Part shown: positions 1 to 9,070 of the stretch, piece after piece | How positions within the stretch are numbered: the stretch's first letter is position 1 | Layout of the letters: each line of letters begins with the position of its first letter | DNA from: Acetobacteraceae bacterium UBA6159 | Lineage (GTDB): Bacteria; Pseudomonadota; Alphaproteobacteria; Acetobacterales; Acetobacteraceae | Length of the DNA: 64,000 bases | Assembly (NCBI GenBank): GCA_002422345.1 | Contig: DIUL01000142.1 | Coordinates: 93,692-157,691 of the forward strand | Direction of reading: 5' to 3' | Program-made: the position numbers and the translations under genes | The notes under the pieces: generated by a model | What the model was told of the DNA's origin: nothing | The model's input: the letters and a program-made list of their open reading frames with translations, nothing else | Database searches by the model: none

Positions 1-1
1 G

Positions 2-2842
2 GACCCGCAGCAGCGGCTGTTCCTCGAAACCGCCTGGCACGCGCTGGAAATGGCAGGCCAGACCCGCGCCCTGCTGGACGGGGCGGCCTGCGGCGTCTTC
101 GTCGGCGGCGGATCGAGCGATTATGGCCGCGTGCTGGAAGCCGACCAGGGCGCGCCCAGCGGAGAGACGCTGTTCGGCAACATCGCCTCCATCCTGGCCG
201 CCCGGATCGCCTATTTCCTCAATCTGCACGGGCCTTGCGTGGCGCTGGACACTGCCTGCTCCTCGGGGCTGGTGGCCCTGCATGCCGGCTGGCGCGCGAT
301 CCGCGATGGGGAGTGCGACATGGCCCTGGTCGGCGGGGTCAACCTGCTGCTGACGCCGCAGATGCATGTGCTGACCGGGTCCGCCGGGATGCTGTCCCGC
401 GTCGGCCAGTGCCGCAGCTTCGATGACTCCGCCGACGGGTTCGTGCCGGCCGAGGGGATCGTCACGCTGGTCCTGAAACGGCTGGATCGCGCGCTCGCCG
501 ATGGCGATCCGATCCAGGGAGTCATCAACGGCGTCGCGATCAACCAGAACGGCACGACCGCCGGCATCACCGCCCCCAGCGCCAAGGCGCAGACCCGCCT
601 GCTGCGCGCCGCCTATGCCCGCGGGGCGATCCCGCTGGATCAGATCGGACTGGTGGAGGCGCACGGCACCGGCACGAGGATCGGCGACGCGCTGGAATTC
701 GACGCCCTGCGCACCGTCTTCGCCGAGGCCGGGGTGCCCGAAGGCGCCGTTGTCCTGGGTTCCGCCAAACCGGCGATCGGCCATTCCTTCGCGGCGTCCG
801 GCTTGGCGAGCGTGGTCAAGCTGCTGCTCGCCATGCGTCACCAGGTCATCCCGCCGACCCTGGGCGTCGACCAGGCGAACGGGCACATGGCGCTGGCCGG
901 TTCTCCGTTCCGGATCAACAAGGCGCTGGAACCCTGGCCCAGCCCGTCGGGCGGACGGCGCATGGCCGCCGCCACGGCCTATGGGCTGAGCGGCACGAAC
1001 GCCCATGTCGTCCTGTCGGAACCGCCGGTGCGGGCTCCCACCGCCCGGTCCTCCCGCATGGAGTACCTGCTGGTCGTCTCCGCCACCGACGCCGCGGCGC
1101 TGGAACGGCAGATCGAGGCCCTGGCGGCGGCCCTGGAACACGACCGGCCTGACATCGCGGACCTGGCCTACACACTCGGGGTGCGGCGAACCCATTTCGC
1201 CGCGCGGGCCGCGTTCGTGGCGCGCGATCTGGCGGATTTCCGGGCGCAACTCGCCGCCTGGCCCGCGGTCGCGCCGCCGAAGGGCGCCCTGGCGGACCTG
1301 GCCGCACGCTATCGCGATGGTGGGACGCTGGATTGGGCGGACCTGTATCCCGCCGGAACCGTATGCCGCCTGCCGCCCTACCGCTTTGCCCCCGACCGGC
1401 ATTGGCCCGGGGCACCCGAAGCGGCGAACGCCCCGGCGACCCCCGCACCGAGCACGCCCGACACCCTCCTCCAGACCTTGCTGCCGATCATCGCGCGCGG
1501 CCTCTCGGTCGACCGGGCCCAGGTCACCCCCAACACGCCCTTCGACACGCTCGGCCTTACCTCGGTCGCGGCGGTGACGCTGATGCGGGACGCGGAAATC
1601 GCGTTCGGCGTCTCCCTGCCCGTGATTGCCCTCTGGGACCACCCGACGCCGGCCCAACTGGCGGCCTACATCGCAGCCCGCCCGCCCGCCACGGCGGAAC
1701 CCACGCTTCTGGCCCGCGCCGGCCGCACCGCGTCGGGCGCACACGACCCCGTTGTGCCGATCCGCGCCGAGGGCGACGGCCCCATCATCTTCTGGGTTCA
1801 TGGCGGACCGGGGGATACGAACTGGGTCACGGAACTGGCCCGCCTGTCCCCGCCGGACCATCGGATTTTAGGCCTGGAAGCCATGGGCCTGGATGCAGAA
1901 ACCGAACCGCTGCCGACCGTGGAGGCGATGGCCGATCACTACACGGCCGCCATCCTCCGCACTCAGCCGGTCGGGCCGTACCGGATCGGGGGCTACTCCG
2001 CCGGCGGGGCGATCGCGTTTGAGGTTGTCCGCCGCCTGACCCAGGCCGGCCATGGCGTGGAGCGTCTGACGCTGCTCGATGCCAATGCCCCCGGTAACGC
2101 CGGCCTCGCGGACATGCAGGCGGCGTTCGGCCCGGGCTATGTCCATCTGGTGGTCGGCGGCTGGCTGGCCACGCGCTGGGGCGCGGATCGTGCCCTGACG
2201 CTCGGGGACCTCGCGGGCTTGGACAAGGACGGGATGCTGGAACGGGTGCTGGATCATCTGTTCACCCACGCCCAGCCGCCGCTGCCCCGCGCCGATGTCC
2301 GGCGCATGCTGGTGGCGCTGGATCGCGTCGGCTGGACCGTCGGGGAGGCGCTGAGGGACTACCGTCCCACCCGCCTCGACCGCCCCATCGACGTCGTGAT
2401 GATCGCCTGCGAGGCGGGCATGGCCGGAGGAGAGAACCCGCTGGGCCTGCCGGACACCGCCGCCGCCCGGGACTATCGGGACGGTTGGGACGCCCTGTTC
2501 GCGGCCCCGATGCGCGTCATCCCGCTCGCCTGCGACCATTTCAGCCTGTTCCGAGGCGAAGCGGCCGATGCCCTGCGCGCCCATCTGGCCGAGGCGCCCG
2601 CGGATCGCGTGACGGAGATCGTCCTGGCCCTGGTGCGGGAGACGCTGCCCGACGTGCCGGCCGAGCTGGTGGTGCCAGCGCGGAGCATGACCGAACTGGG
2701 CGCGACCTCGATCGACCGGGTCGACGTGGCCACGCTGGCGATGGAGTCCCTCGGCATCCGCGTGCCCAACGAAGCGTTGGCCGGAGTCGCCTCGATTGGT
2801 GACCTGATCGACCTGCTGCGTCAGTACACAGGGCATGGCTGA
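2..2842 (+). CDS. Trans-AT polyketide synthase, C-terminal part (KS-ACP-TE-ACP), 5' end outside window
   Basis: The frame is open from the first bases, which already encode the KS motif DPQQRLFLETAW, so the gene starts upstream; 946 residues are visible. The ketosynthase (about 1-340) has Cys86 in DTACSSG, His221 in EAHGTGT and His261 in IGHS. A post-KS linker ends in LPPYRFAPDRHW, and there is no integrated AT, KR, DH or MT domain, as expected for a trans-AT PKS. ACP1 (about 487-560) carries its phosphopantetheine Ser521 in GLTSV. The type I thioesterase (about 583-856) has Ser666 (GYSAG), Asp693 and His846 (CDHFSLF). A second ACP (about 870-946) has Ser903 in GATSIDRV. A carrier domain after the releasing TE is odd; it resembles donor ACPs of beta-branching cassettes. 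The stop overlaps the next gene by 8 bp. Domains are clear from motifs; the product is unknown. Confidence 0.95.
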   Translation, partial: DPQQRLFLETAWHALEMAGQTRALLDGAACGVFVGGGSSDYGRVLEADQGAPSGETLFGNIASILAARIAYFLNLHGPCVALDTACSSGLVALHAGWRAIRDGECDMALVGGVNLLLTPQMHVLTGSAGMLSRVGQCRSFDDSADGFVPAEGIVTLVLKRLDRALADGDPIQGVINGVAINQNGTTAGITAPSAKAQTRLLRAAYARGAIPLDQIGLVEAHGTGTRIGDALEFDALRTVFAEAGVPEGAVVLGSAKPAIGHSFAASGLASVVKLLLAMRHQVIPPTLGVDQANGHMALAGSPFRINKALEPWPSPSGGRRMAAATAYGLSGTNAHVVLSEPPVRAPTARSSRMEYLLVVSATDAAALERQIEALAAALEHDRPDIADLAYTLGVRRTHFAARAAFVARDLADFRAQLAAWPAVAPPKGALADLAARYRDGGTLDWADLYPAGTVCRLPPYRFAPDRHWPGAPEAANAPATPAPSTPDTLLQTLLPIIARGLSVDRAQVTPNTPFDTLGLTSVAAVTLMRDAEIAFGVSLPVIALWDHPTPAQLAAYIAARPPATAEPTLLARAGRTASGAHDPVVPIRAEGDGPIIFWVHGGPGDTNWVTELARLSPPDHRILGLEAMGLDAETEPLPTVEAMADHYTAAILRTQPVGPYRIGGYSAGGAIAFEVVRRLTQAGHGVERLTLLDANAPGNAGLADMQAAFGPGYVHLVVGGWLATRWGADRALTLGDLAGLDKDGMLERVLDHLFTHAQPPLPRADVRRMLVALDRVGWTVGEALRDYRPTRLDRPIDVVMIACEAGMAGGENPLGLPDTAAARDYRDGWDALFAAPMRVIPLACDHFSLFRGEAADALRAHLAEAPADRVTEIVLALVRETLPDVPAELVVPARSMTELGATSIDRVDVATLAMESLGIRVPNEALAGVASIGDLIDLLRQYTGHG

Positions 2843-4022
2843 CCGCCGGCGCGTCATGGTGACCGGGGCCGCCGTCCTGGCGGGAGGTGCCGCCGATCTG
2901 TCCGGGTTCGATGCCCTGCTCCGAGCCTCCCGGCCCTGCATGGAGGCACCGACCTGGGATTGGGATGGCTGGCTGGGTGGCGCCGAACCGGCCGTGGCTG
3001 CCCGCGCCCGCCGCGTTGCGCGCACCGCCAGCCCTGCCTTGCGATCGTCGATCAGGGTCAGCGTGGACGCGGTGGGTTCGGCGGCGCTACCAGACCTCGG
3101 CGTGGTCGTCGCCGGCAGCAACCTCGCCCTGGGCCGCGGCTACCAGGCATTCGAGAAGTTCAAGGCGGAACCGGCGTTCCTGTCCCCGCGCCATGGGTAT
3201 GAGTTCTACGACACCCACGTCATGGCCTCGATCGCCGAAATCCTGGGCGCGCGCGGGCCGGGGATGACGGTGGGCGGGGCCTCGGGCAGCGGCAATGTCG
3301 CGATCGGCGTCGCGCTGGACCTGGTCCGCCACGGGCGAACGGATGCGTGCCTGGTCGTCGGCCCGATGCCCGATCTGTCGCCGGTCGAACGGCACGCGCT
3401 GCGGACGATGGGGGCTTTGGCCGAACCGCACGGCACCTGCCGCCCCTTCGACCGTGCCGCGCATGGCTTCGTCCCCGGGGATGCCTGCGCGGCCGTGCTG
3501 TTGGAATCGGAGGCCTCGGCCCGCCAGCGCCGCGCCCCGATCATGGCCGAGATCGCCGGCGCCTGCTGGGTCCAGGGCGCGAACCATCTGCCCTCCCCCG
3601 ACCTGGACAGCGAAATCCGCGCCATGACCGGCGCGCTGACGGACGCCGGGGCCGGCATCGACAGCCTGGACCTGGTCAGCGCCCATGCCACCGGCACCCC
3701 AGCCGGCGACGCGGTCGAATGCGAGGCCCTGCGCGCCGTGTTGGGTCACCGAGCCGCCCAAATCCCGGTGAACGCCCCGAAATCCCTGTTCGGACATGCC
3801 TTGCACGCGGCCGGGGTGGTCGAACTGGTCGCCGCGATCCTTCAGATCAAGGGCGGCTTCATCCACGGCACCGCCGGCCTCACCGACCCGATCGCCGATG
3901 ACCTGCACCTGGTCGGTCCCGCGACGATCGATCGCCCTGTGCGGGTCGTCCTCAGCAATTCGTTCGGTTTCGGCAGCATCGCGGCCAGCATCCTGGTGCG
4001 CGATCCGGAGTGCGTACAATGA
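2835..4022 (+). CDS. Decarboxylating ketosynthase of the HMGS beta-branching cassette (active-site Cys to Ser)
   Basis: A 395-residue stand-alone ketosynthase. The position of the nucleophilic Cys (normally DTACSSG) reads GGASGSG, so Ser150 replaces Cys; the two decarboxylation histidines are kept (His284 in SAHATGT, His321 in FGHALH). This pattern is known from PksF/CurC-type proteins, which decarboxylate malonyl-ACP to acetyl-ACP for beta-branching and do not condense. Its place directly before an HMGS-like gene and two ECH genes supports that role. The ATG lies inside the 3' end of the PKS gene and the stop overlaps the next ATG (ATGA), so translation is probably coupled. A chain-length-factor-like role is a less likely alternative. 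Confidence 0.9.
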   Translation: MADRRRVMVTGAAVLAGGAADLSGFDALLRASRPCMEAPTWDWDGWLGGAEPAVAARARRVARTASPALRSSIRVSVDAVGSAALPDLGVVVAGSNLALGRGYQAFEKFKAEPAFLSPRHGYEFYDTHVMASIAEILGARGPGMTVGGASGSGNVAIGVALDLVRHGRTDACLVVGPMPDLSPVERHALRTMGALAEPHGTCRPFDRAAHGFVPGDACAAVLLESEASARQRRAPIMAEIAGACWVQGANHLPSPDLDSEIRAMTGALTDAGAGIDSLDLVSAHATGTPAGDAVECEALRAVLGHRAAQIPVNAPKSLFGHALHAAGVVELVAAILQIKGGFIHGTAGLTDPIADDLHLVGPATIDRPVRVVLSNSFGFGSIAASILVRDPECVQ

Positions 4023-5242
4023 CCGTCGGCATCGAACGCATGGGTGTCTATTGCGGCGCCGCCTTCATCGACGTGGCGAAACTCGCCGTCGAACGAGGGC
4101 TCGACCCGACCCGCTTCGCCAACCTGCTGATGCGCCGCAAGAGCCTCAGCTTCCCGTTCGAGGACCCCGTGTCCTTCGCCGTCAACGCCGCCGCGCCGCT
4201 GGTGCGGGCCCTATCGGCGGCGGAGCGGGATTCGATCGAACTCGTCGTCGTGGCCACAGAGTCCGGCATCGACTGGGGCAAGTCGATCAGCAACTACGTC
4301 CACCGCTACCTCGAACTCGGCCGCCGCTGCCGGATGTTCGAGGTGAAGCAGGCCTGCTATGGCGGCACCGCGGCGTTGCAGACCGCGTCGGCGATGGTGG
4401 CCTCGGGGCAAGTCCGGCGCGCGCTGGTGATCTGCACCGACCTGGCCCGCTGCGTCCCGCATTCCTACGCCGAACCTGCCCAGGGCTGCGCCGCCGTCGC
4501 CATGCTGATCGGCCCCGATCCGGTGGTGCTGGCGCTGGAACCGGGCGCCTCGGGCCTGCATGCGTATGAGGTGATGGATTCCTGCCGCCCGACCGCGGAC
4601 ATGGAAACCGGCGATGTGGACCTGTCCCTGCTGTCCTACCTCGACTGCATCGAAAAGAGCTTTATCGCGTATCGGGAACGTGTGGGTCCGGTCGATTTCC
4701 AGGCGTATTTCACCTACCTCGCCTGCCACACCCCCTTCGGCGGCATGGTCAAGGGCGCCCATCGCAGCATGATGCGGAAGTTCCGCCCCGGACCTCCGGC
4801 CGCCGTGAACGAGGATTTCGAAAATCGCGTCCGCCCCGCCTTGGCCTTCTGCCAGGAGGTCGGGAACATTTATTCCGGCACCGTCTTCCTGGCCCTGGCG
4901 GGCGTACTGGCGCGCGGAAGTTTCCCCGAGCCACGGCGGATCGGCCTGTTCTCCTACGGCTCGGGATGCAGTTCCGAATTCTACAGCGGAATCGCCGATG
5001 AACGCGGCGCGCGCATGATCCGGGACCTCGACATCGACGGCACCCTGGCCGTTCGGCGTGAATTGTCGATCCCGGAATACGAAACCCTGCTGATCGCGGA
5101 ACGGCAGTCCCTGTTCGGCCAGCGGGAAGCACGAGTGGAACCAGGCGCGTTCGAACCGATCCTCGCCAGCCACTTCACCGGAACCGGCCGCCTGATCCTG
5201 GACGGCATCGTCAACTACCAGCGCCGCTACCGGTGGGCGTGA
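4019..5242 (+). CDS. HMG-CoA synthase-like beta-branching enzyme (HCS)
   Basis: 407 residues of the HMG-CoA synthase/thiolase fold. Catalytic Cys113 lies in QACYGGTAAL and a conserved Glu81 in ATESGIDWG, as in HMGS. In trans-AT pathways the homologues (PksG, CurD) add an acetyl group from a donor ACP to a beta-keto intermediate on the PKS. The gene begins at the ATGA overlap with the preceding KS and ends in a TGATG overlap with the ECH1 gene, so the four cassette genes form one translationally coupled unit. A primary-metabolism HMG-CoA synthase is unlikely given this context. Confidence 0.92.
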   Translation: MTVGIERMGVYCGAAFIDVAKLAVERGLDPTRFANLLMRRKSLSFPFEDPVSFAVNAAAPLVRALSAAERDSIELVVVATESGIDWGKSISNYVHRYLELGRRCRMFEVKQACYGGTAALQTASAMVASGQVRRALVICTDLARCVPHSYAEPAQGCAAVAMLIGPDPVVLALEPGASGLHAYEVMDSCRPTADMETGDVDLSLLSYLDCIEKSFIAYRERVGPVDFQAYFTYLACHTPFGGMVKGAHRSMMRKFRPGPPAAVNEDFENRVRPALAFCQEVGNIYSGTVFLALAGVLARGSFPEPRRIGLFSYGSGCSSEFYSGIADERGARMIRDLDIDGTLAVRRELSIPEYETLLIAERQSLFGQREARVEPGAFEPILASHFTGTGRLILDGIVNYQRRYRWA

Positions 5243-6006
5243 TGACCGGGTTCGAGACCCTGCGCGTCAGCCGCCGCGACCGTGCTCTGGACGTGGTGCT
5301 GAACCGCCCCGAGCGGCAGAATGCTCTGACGCGGACGATGATCGGCGAGTTGCACCGTGCCCTCGATGCAGCCGAGGCCGATCCGGACATCCGCCTGCTG
5401 GTGTTGACCGGAGAGGGCGACTCCTTCTGCGCCGGCATGGATTTCGTCGAGGCCGGCGCGACCGAGGCCGCCGCCCAGGCGCTGCGCCCGACGGTCGAGG
5501 ACTTCTATCGCCTGATGGAACGTTTCACCCAAAGCCGCGTGGTGATCGCCGCCCAGGTCACTGGACGGGTCACCGCCGGCGGCGTCGGGCTGGTCGCCGC
5601 GACCGACTATGCGATCGCTGGGCCAGGCGCGAGCTTCCAGCTTTCCGAGGTGATCTTCGGCCTGCTGCCGGCGACGATCGCGCCTTTCATCATTCGCCGC
5701 TGCGGCTGGCAGGTGGCGTTCCGGCTCAGTCTGACCGCGCAGCGGATCGATGCCCAGCGCGCCGCGGGTCTGGCTTTGGTCGATGACGCCGTCGACAACC
5801 CGGCCGACGCGATGCGCCAGTTCATGGTGCGCGCCGCCCGCGTGCCGCCCCATTGCGTGCGCGACCTGAAGGGATTGTTCCGGGAGATGTGGATCATCAA
5901 CGACGAAACCCGCCGCCGAGCGGTCGATGTCAGCGTGGAACAGATCATGCGGCCCGAGACGCATGACTCGATCCGCCGCTTCGTCCAGGGCATGCGCCCG
6001 TCATGA
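5242..6006 (+). CDS. Enoyl-CoA hydratase-like dehydratase of beta-branching cassette (ECH1)
   Basis: 254 residues of crotonase fold, from ATG 5242 (TGATG overlap with the HMGS stop); a GTG at 5233 in the same frame is the alternative. The first oxyanion-hole segment is GDSFCAGMDF and the second is TAGGVGLVAATDYA. By position and order (KS, HMGS, ECH1, ECH2) it corresponds to PksH/CurE-type proteins, which dehydrate the HMG-like intermediate to a glutaconyl thioester. It overlaps the following ECH2 gene by 4 bp (ATGA). Assignment as ECH1 rather than ECH2 rests on order and on the second protein's stronger likeness to the decarboxylase subtype. Confidence 0.88.
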   Translation: MTGFETLRVSRRDRALDVVLNRPERQNALTRTMIGELHRALDAAEADPDIRLLVLTGEGDSFCAGMDFVEAGATEAAAQALRPTVEDFYRLMERFTQSRVVIAAQVTGRVTAGGVGLVAATDYAIAGPGASFQLSEVIFGLLPATIAPFIIRRCGWQVAFRLSLTAQRIDAQRAAGLALVDDAVDNPADAMRQFMVRAARVPPHCVRDLKGLFREMWIINDETRRRAVDVSVEQIMRPETHDSIRRFVQGMRPS

Positions 6007-6749
6007 CGGATGTGGTGCATCTGCGGATGCGCGGTCCCTCGATCGCGGTGATCGAGATGGCGGACCGCGTCGGCCGCAACACCTTCACCCGCGCCTTGGT
6101 CGGCGGCCTGGGGGACGCGCTGGGCCAGGTCGCCCGCGACCGTGCCATCAAGGTCGTCGTGATCCATGGCTACGACACGATCTTCTGCGCCGGCGGGACG
6201 CTGGAGGAGTTGCTGACGCTCGCCGAACACAAGGTCACGTTCGACGCGCATGACTTCTATCGTGCGCTGCTGGACTGCGAGGTCCCCGTCATCGCCGCGA
6301 TGCAGGGCCATGCGCTGGGGGGCGGGCTGGTGTTCGGGCTCTATGCCGACCTGGTGGTGATGGCGCAGGAGTCGCTCTACAGCGCGAACTTCATGAAATA
6401 CGGCATCACACCGGGTATGGGTGCGACCCTCTTGCTGCCGCAGAAACTCGGCGTACCTTTGGCGCATGAGATGCTGTTCTCGGCGCGCGGCTACCATGGC
6501 GGCGTGTTGCGGGATCGTGGCGTCGGCTTCCCGGTCGTGCCGCGGGCCGAGGTGATCGCGACCGCGCTGAAACTGGCCGAGGACCTGGCGGACAAGTCCG
6601 ACGTCGCGCTGCGGATGCTGAAACAGGCGCTCAATCACCGGCTGAGGTTGGAACTGCCGGACGCCATCGCGCGGGAAAAGGCGATGCATGAAACCAGTTT
6701 CGCCCAGCCCGACATCGCCGCCCGCATCGCGGACCGGTTCGGGCGCTGA
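6003..6749 (+). CDS. Enoyl-CoA hydratase-like decarboxylase of beta-branching cassette (ECH2)
   Basis: 248 residues of crotonase fold. The stretch MKYGITPGMGATLLLPQKLG, following GHALGGGLVFGLYADL, is characteristic of PksI/CurF-type ECH2 enzymes, which decarboxylate the glutaconyl-ACP intermediate to give the branched methyl or methylene carbon. It starts with the ATGA overlap to ECH1 and ends 7 bp before the convergent P450 gene. As the last gene of the cassette it completes the chemistry set except for a separate donor ACP, which is absent here. Confidence 0.88.
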   Translation: MTDVVHLRMRGPSIAVIEMADRVGRNTFTRALVGGLGDALGQVARDRAIKVVVIHGYDTIFCAGGTLEELLTLAEHKVTFDAHDFYRALLDCEVPVIAAMQGHALGGGLVFGLYADLVVMAQESLYSANFMKYGITPGMGATLLLPQKLGVPLAHEMLFSARGYHGGVLRDRGVGFPVVPRAEVIATALKLAEDLADKSDVALRMLKQALNHRLRLELPDAIAREKAMHETSFAQPDIAARIADRFGR

Positions 6750-6756
6750 GCGGATG

Positions 6757-8094
6757 CTACCGCCGCAATTCCTCCAACCGCAGGCGCACGCCGCTGCTGG
6801 GCGTCATCATTCCGCCCATGCGTTTCACCGTCATCGTGCCCTCATCCAGCAAGGTATAGCGGGCGCGGGTCAGCAGGGTCGCCAGGGCGATCTTCAACTC
6901 GAAGACCGACAGATGGGATCCCGGGCACATCCGTTCCCCGCCGCCGAAGGGCAGATACTCGTGCGGGCCGAAGCGGCGATCGAGGAACCGTTCCGGCCGG
7001 AACGCCTCGGCATCGGGATACAGGTCGGGATCGTAGTGCAGGATCGCGGAGGAAGCGGCGATGTTCGTGCCAGCCGGCACCTCATACCGATCCAGTTGCA
7101 TCGGCTGGGCGAGCACGCGGTTGATGTCGGTCACCACCGGCCACAGCCGCAACGTCTCCTTCACCACGGCATCCAAATAGGGCAGGCGGGCCCAGGCCAT
7201 CGGATCGGCGTCGGGGCCCAAAGGCGTGAGTTCATCCATCAGCAGGTCGAGGCAACGCTTTTCCCGATGCAGCCAGTAAAGGCCCCAGCACAGGGAGACG
7301 ACGGATGTCTCATGCCCCGCGATCAGCGTGGTGATCATGTTGTCGCGGATGGCCACGTCGCTCATGGGCGTGCCATCGTCATAGCGGGCGGCGACGACGC
7401 GGTTGAGGATGGCGGCTCCGGCCAAGCCTTCTTCCCGCGCGCGTTCGATCGCGTCCTGCAACAAGGCCTCCAACCGCTGGCGGGCAGTGGCGAAGCGGCG
7501 ATACGGCGGCGGCCATTCCTTGTCGAAGCGCAATGCCGTCAGGATCAGGAACGCGGGATTGCCGAAGCCCTTGCTGAACGCGCGGACCGCGACCCGGAAC
7601 GTCTCCCGCCGTTCGGCTGTGTCGGCGCCGAACACGGTGCGCAGGATGACGTCCAGCGCGACGTCGATCGCGGGATCGCGCACCACGAAACTGTCACCCG
7701 GACGGAACTTGTCGAAGGCGTCCAGTGTCGCTTCCCGGATCATCCCGCCCAGGGCATTCAGCGTCTCCCCCTGGAAATGCGGCACGATCAGCCGCCGTTC
7801 GCGGCGCAGTGCCCGCCCCGCGAGTCGCGTGGTCCCGTTCGTTCCCAGCACGCGCGCGGGGCCGGGTTCATAGTTGACGCCATACTGGTCGACGGGTGCC
7901 GAGATGATCTGCCGCACCAGGTCCGGTCGGCCGGTCATCACGCACAGCCTGGCGGTGCGGACGGTGAACAGATTGCCGTAGTGCTGGGCGTAGCCGCGCA
8001 GGGTCGTATAGGGATCGCGCAGATAGCGGAACATCTGCAACAGCCGCAGCGGCGGTCCCGGCGGCAGGCCGGCGATCAGGGCGGTCTCGGTCAT
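6757..8094 (-). CDS. Cytochrome P450, probable polyketide tailoring oxidase
   Basis: 445 residues with all P450 signatures: I-helix oxygen-binding AGHETSV, K-helix ETLRLWP (ExxR) and the heme loop FGGGERMCPG with the axial Cys. Length and absence of an N-terminal membrane anchor suit a soluble bacterial enzyme using separate redox partners; none is encoded nearby. It stands alone on the minus strand inside the PKS cluster, convergent with ECH2 and divergent from the methyltransferase. Hydroxylation or epoxidation of the polyketide is inferred from context; substrate and position cannot be read. Confidence 0.92.
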   Translation of the reverse strand: MTETALIAGLPPGPPLRLLQMFRYLRDPYTTLRGYAQHYGNLFTVRTARLCVMTGRPDLVRQIISAPVDQYGVNYEPGPARVLGTNGTTRLAGRALRRERRLIVPHFQGETLNALGGMIREATLDAFDKFRPGDSFVVRDPAIDVALDVILRTVFGADTAERRETFRVAVRAFSKGFGNPAFLILTALRFDKEWPPPYRRFATARQRLEALLQDAIERAREEGLAGAAILNRVVAARYDDGTPMSDVAIRDNMITTLIAGHETSVVSLCWGLYWLHREKRCLDLLMDELTPLGPDADPMAWARLPYLDAVVKETLRLWPVVTDINRVLAQPMQLDRYEVPAGTNIAASSAILHYDPDLYPDAEAFRPERFLDRRFGPHEYLPFGGGERMCPGSHLSVFELKIALATLLTRARYTLLDEGTMTVKRMGGMMTPSSGVRLRLEELRR

Positions 8095-8133
8095 CGCACG
8101 ACACTCCGGTCGGTCGCGGTCCAGGCTTCACTT

Positions 8134-8162
8134 TTGCCGACGCGATTCAACGGATAGATTAT
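8134..8162 (+). promoter_or_regulatory. Candidate sigma70-type promoter for the methyltransferase gene
   Basis: In the 97-bp divergent region between the P450 and methyltransferase genes, TTGCCG (8134-8139) and GATTAT (8157-8162) are separated by exactly 17 bp; each matches its consensus hexamer at 4 of 6 bases. It lies 29 bp before the ATG and is followed by GAAGG as ribosome binding site. This is one of the few AT-containing stretches in the cluster. It is a sequence match only. Confidence 0.35.
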
Positions 8163-8191
8163 CACTTCACACCGACGAAGGTGCAGTCACC

Positions 8192-9070
8192 ATGAACCAG
8201 ACCGCCAGCACGACGTCCAGTCCCATCAGCGCGTTGGGATTGCTCGCGCGCCTGTTGTTCACGCGGGGCCGCAACCGGGCGGACCTTTGTTACGAGTTCA
8301 TGGGCACGCGCAACTGTCCCTCGACGGACTGCACCTACCTGAACCTCGGCTACTGGCGTGGCACGACCGACTACCGCGTGGCGGCCGAGGCGATGGTTGA
8401 CCTGATGGGCACCGCCGCGGGGATCGAGGAAGGCGATGTCGTCATCGATGCTGGCTGCGGGTTCGGCGACCAGGACCTGCGCCTTGCGACGACAAAACAC
8501 CCCTCGCGATTGTACGCGATCAACGTCACGGACTCACAACTCGCCCATGCGCGCATCCACAACGCCCATCCCAGCATCGAGTATGTGAACGGATCGGCCA
8601 CCGACCTGCCGTTCGAGGCGGGGAGCGTGGATCGTGTTGTCTCCCTGGAAGCGGCGTTTCATTTCGACACGCGGGAGGATTTCCTGCGCGAATCGTTCCG
8701 CGTGCTGCGGCCGGGTGGGCGGATTTCCATCATCGACCTGGTTCCGCTTGAAAAGAACGGGCGCGTCGTGACCGGCGGCCTGCGCGGCACGCTGGAGCGA
8801 TGGGCCTCGCAAATCCCGACCGCCAATGTCTATGGCGTGACCCGCTACAAGGAAATCCTGGGGAACATCGGGTTCGAGGATCGGGACATCCAGTCGATCC
8901 TGGATGACGTCGTGCCAGGCTACCTCGCCTTCATGCACACGCTTCTGGCCGATCCGGTCCAGGCGGCGCGCCTGCATCCGATGATCCGGCAGGCGATGCG
9001 GCATTCCGGCAATCCGTTCGCGATGTCGGATTATATTCTGGTGACGGCGCGCAAGCCCGCGTCTGGCTGA
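8192..9070 (+). CDS. SAM-dependent methyltransferase, probable O-methyltransferase of the polyketide pathway
   Basis: 292 residues, class I (Rossmann) methyltransferase. Motif I is VVIDAGCGFGDQ (about 83-94), preceded by YLNLGYWRGTTDY, an N-terminal motif common to natural-product O-methyltransferases of the UbiE/EryG type; post-I and motif II/III regions follow (SLEAAFHFDTREDF, FRVLRPGGRISIIDL). The start is supported by GAAGG ten bases upstream. Its last 40 bp overlap the 3' end of the convergent PfaD gene. O-methylation is the likely chemistry because C-methylation in such systems is usually done by PKS-integrated domains; this is inference. Confidence 0.88.
   Translation: MNQTASTTSSPISALGLLARLLFTRGRNRADLCYEFMGTRNCPSTDCTYLNLGYWRGTTDYRVAAEAMVDLMGTAAGIEEGDVVIDAGCGFGDQDLRLATTKHPSRLYAINVTDSQLAHARIHNAHPSIEYVNGSATDLPFEAGSVDRVVSLEAAFHFDTREDFLRESFRVLRPGGRISIIDLVPLEKNGRVVTGGLRGTLERWASQIPTANVYGVTRYKEILGNIGFEDRDIQSILDDVVPGYLAFMHTLLADPVQAARLHPMIRQAMRHSGNPFAMSDYILVTARKPASG

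Noticed and set aside
6688..8157. Plus-strand open frame opposite the P450
   Set aside because: The minus-strand P450 has all catalytic motifs; the plus frame has none.
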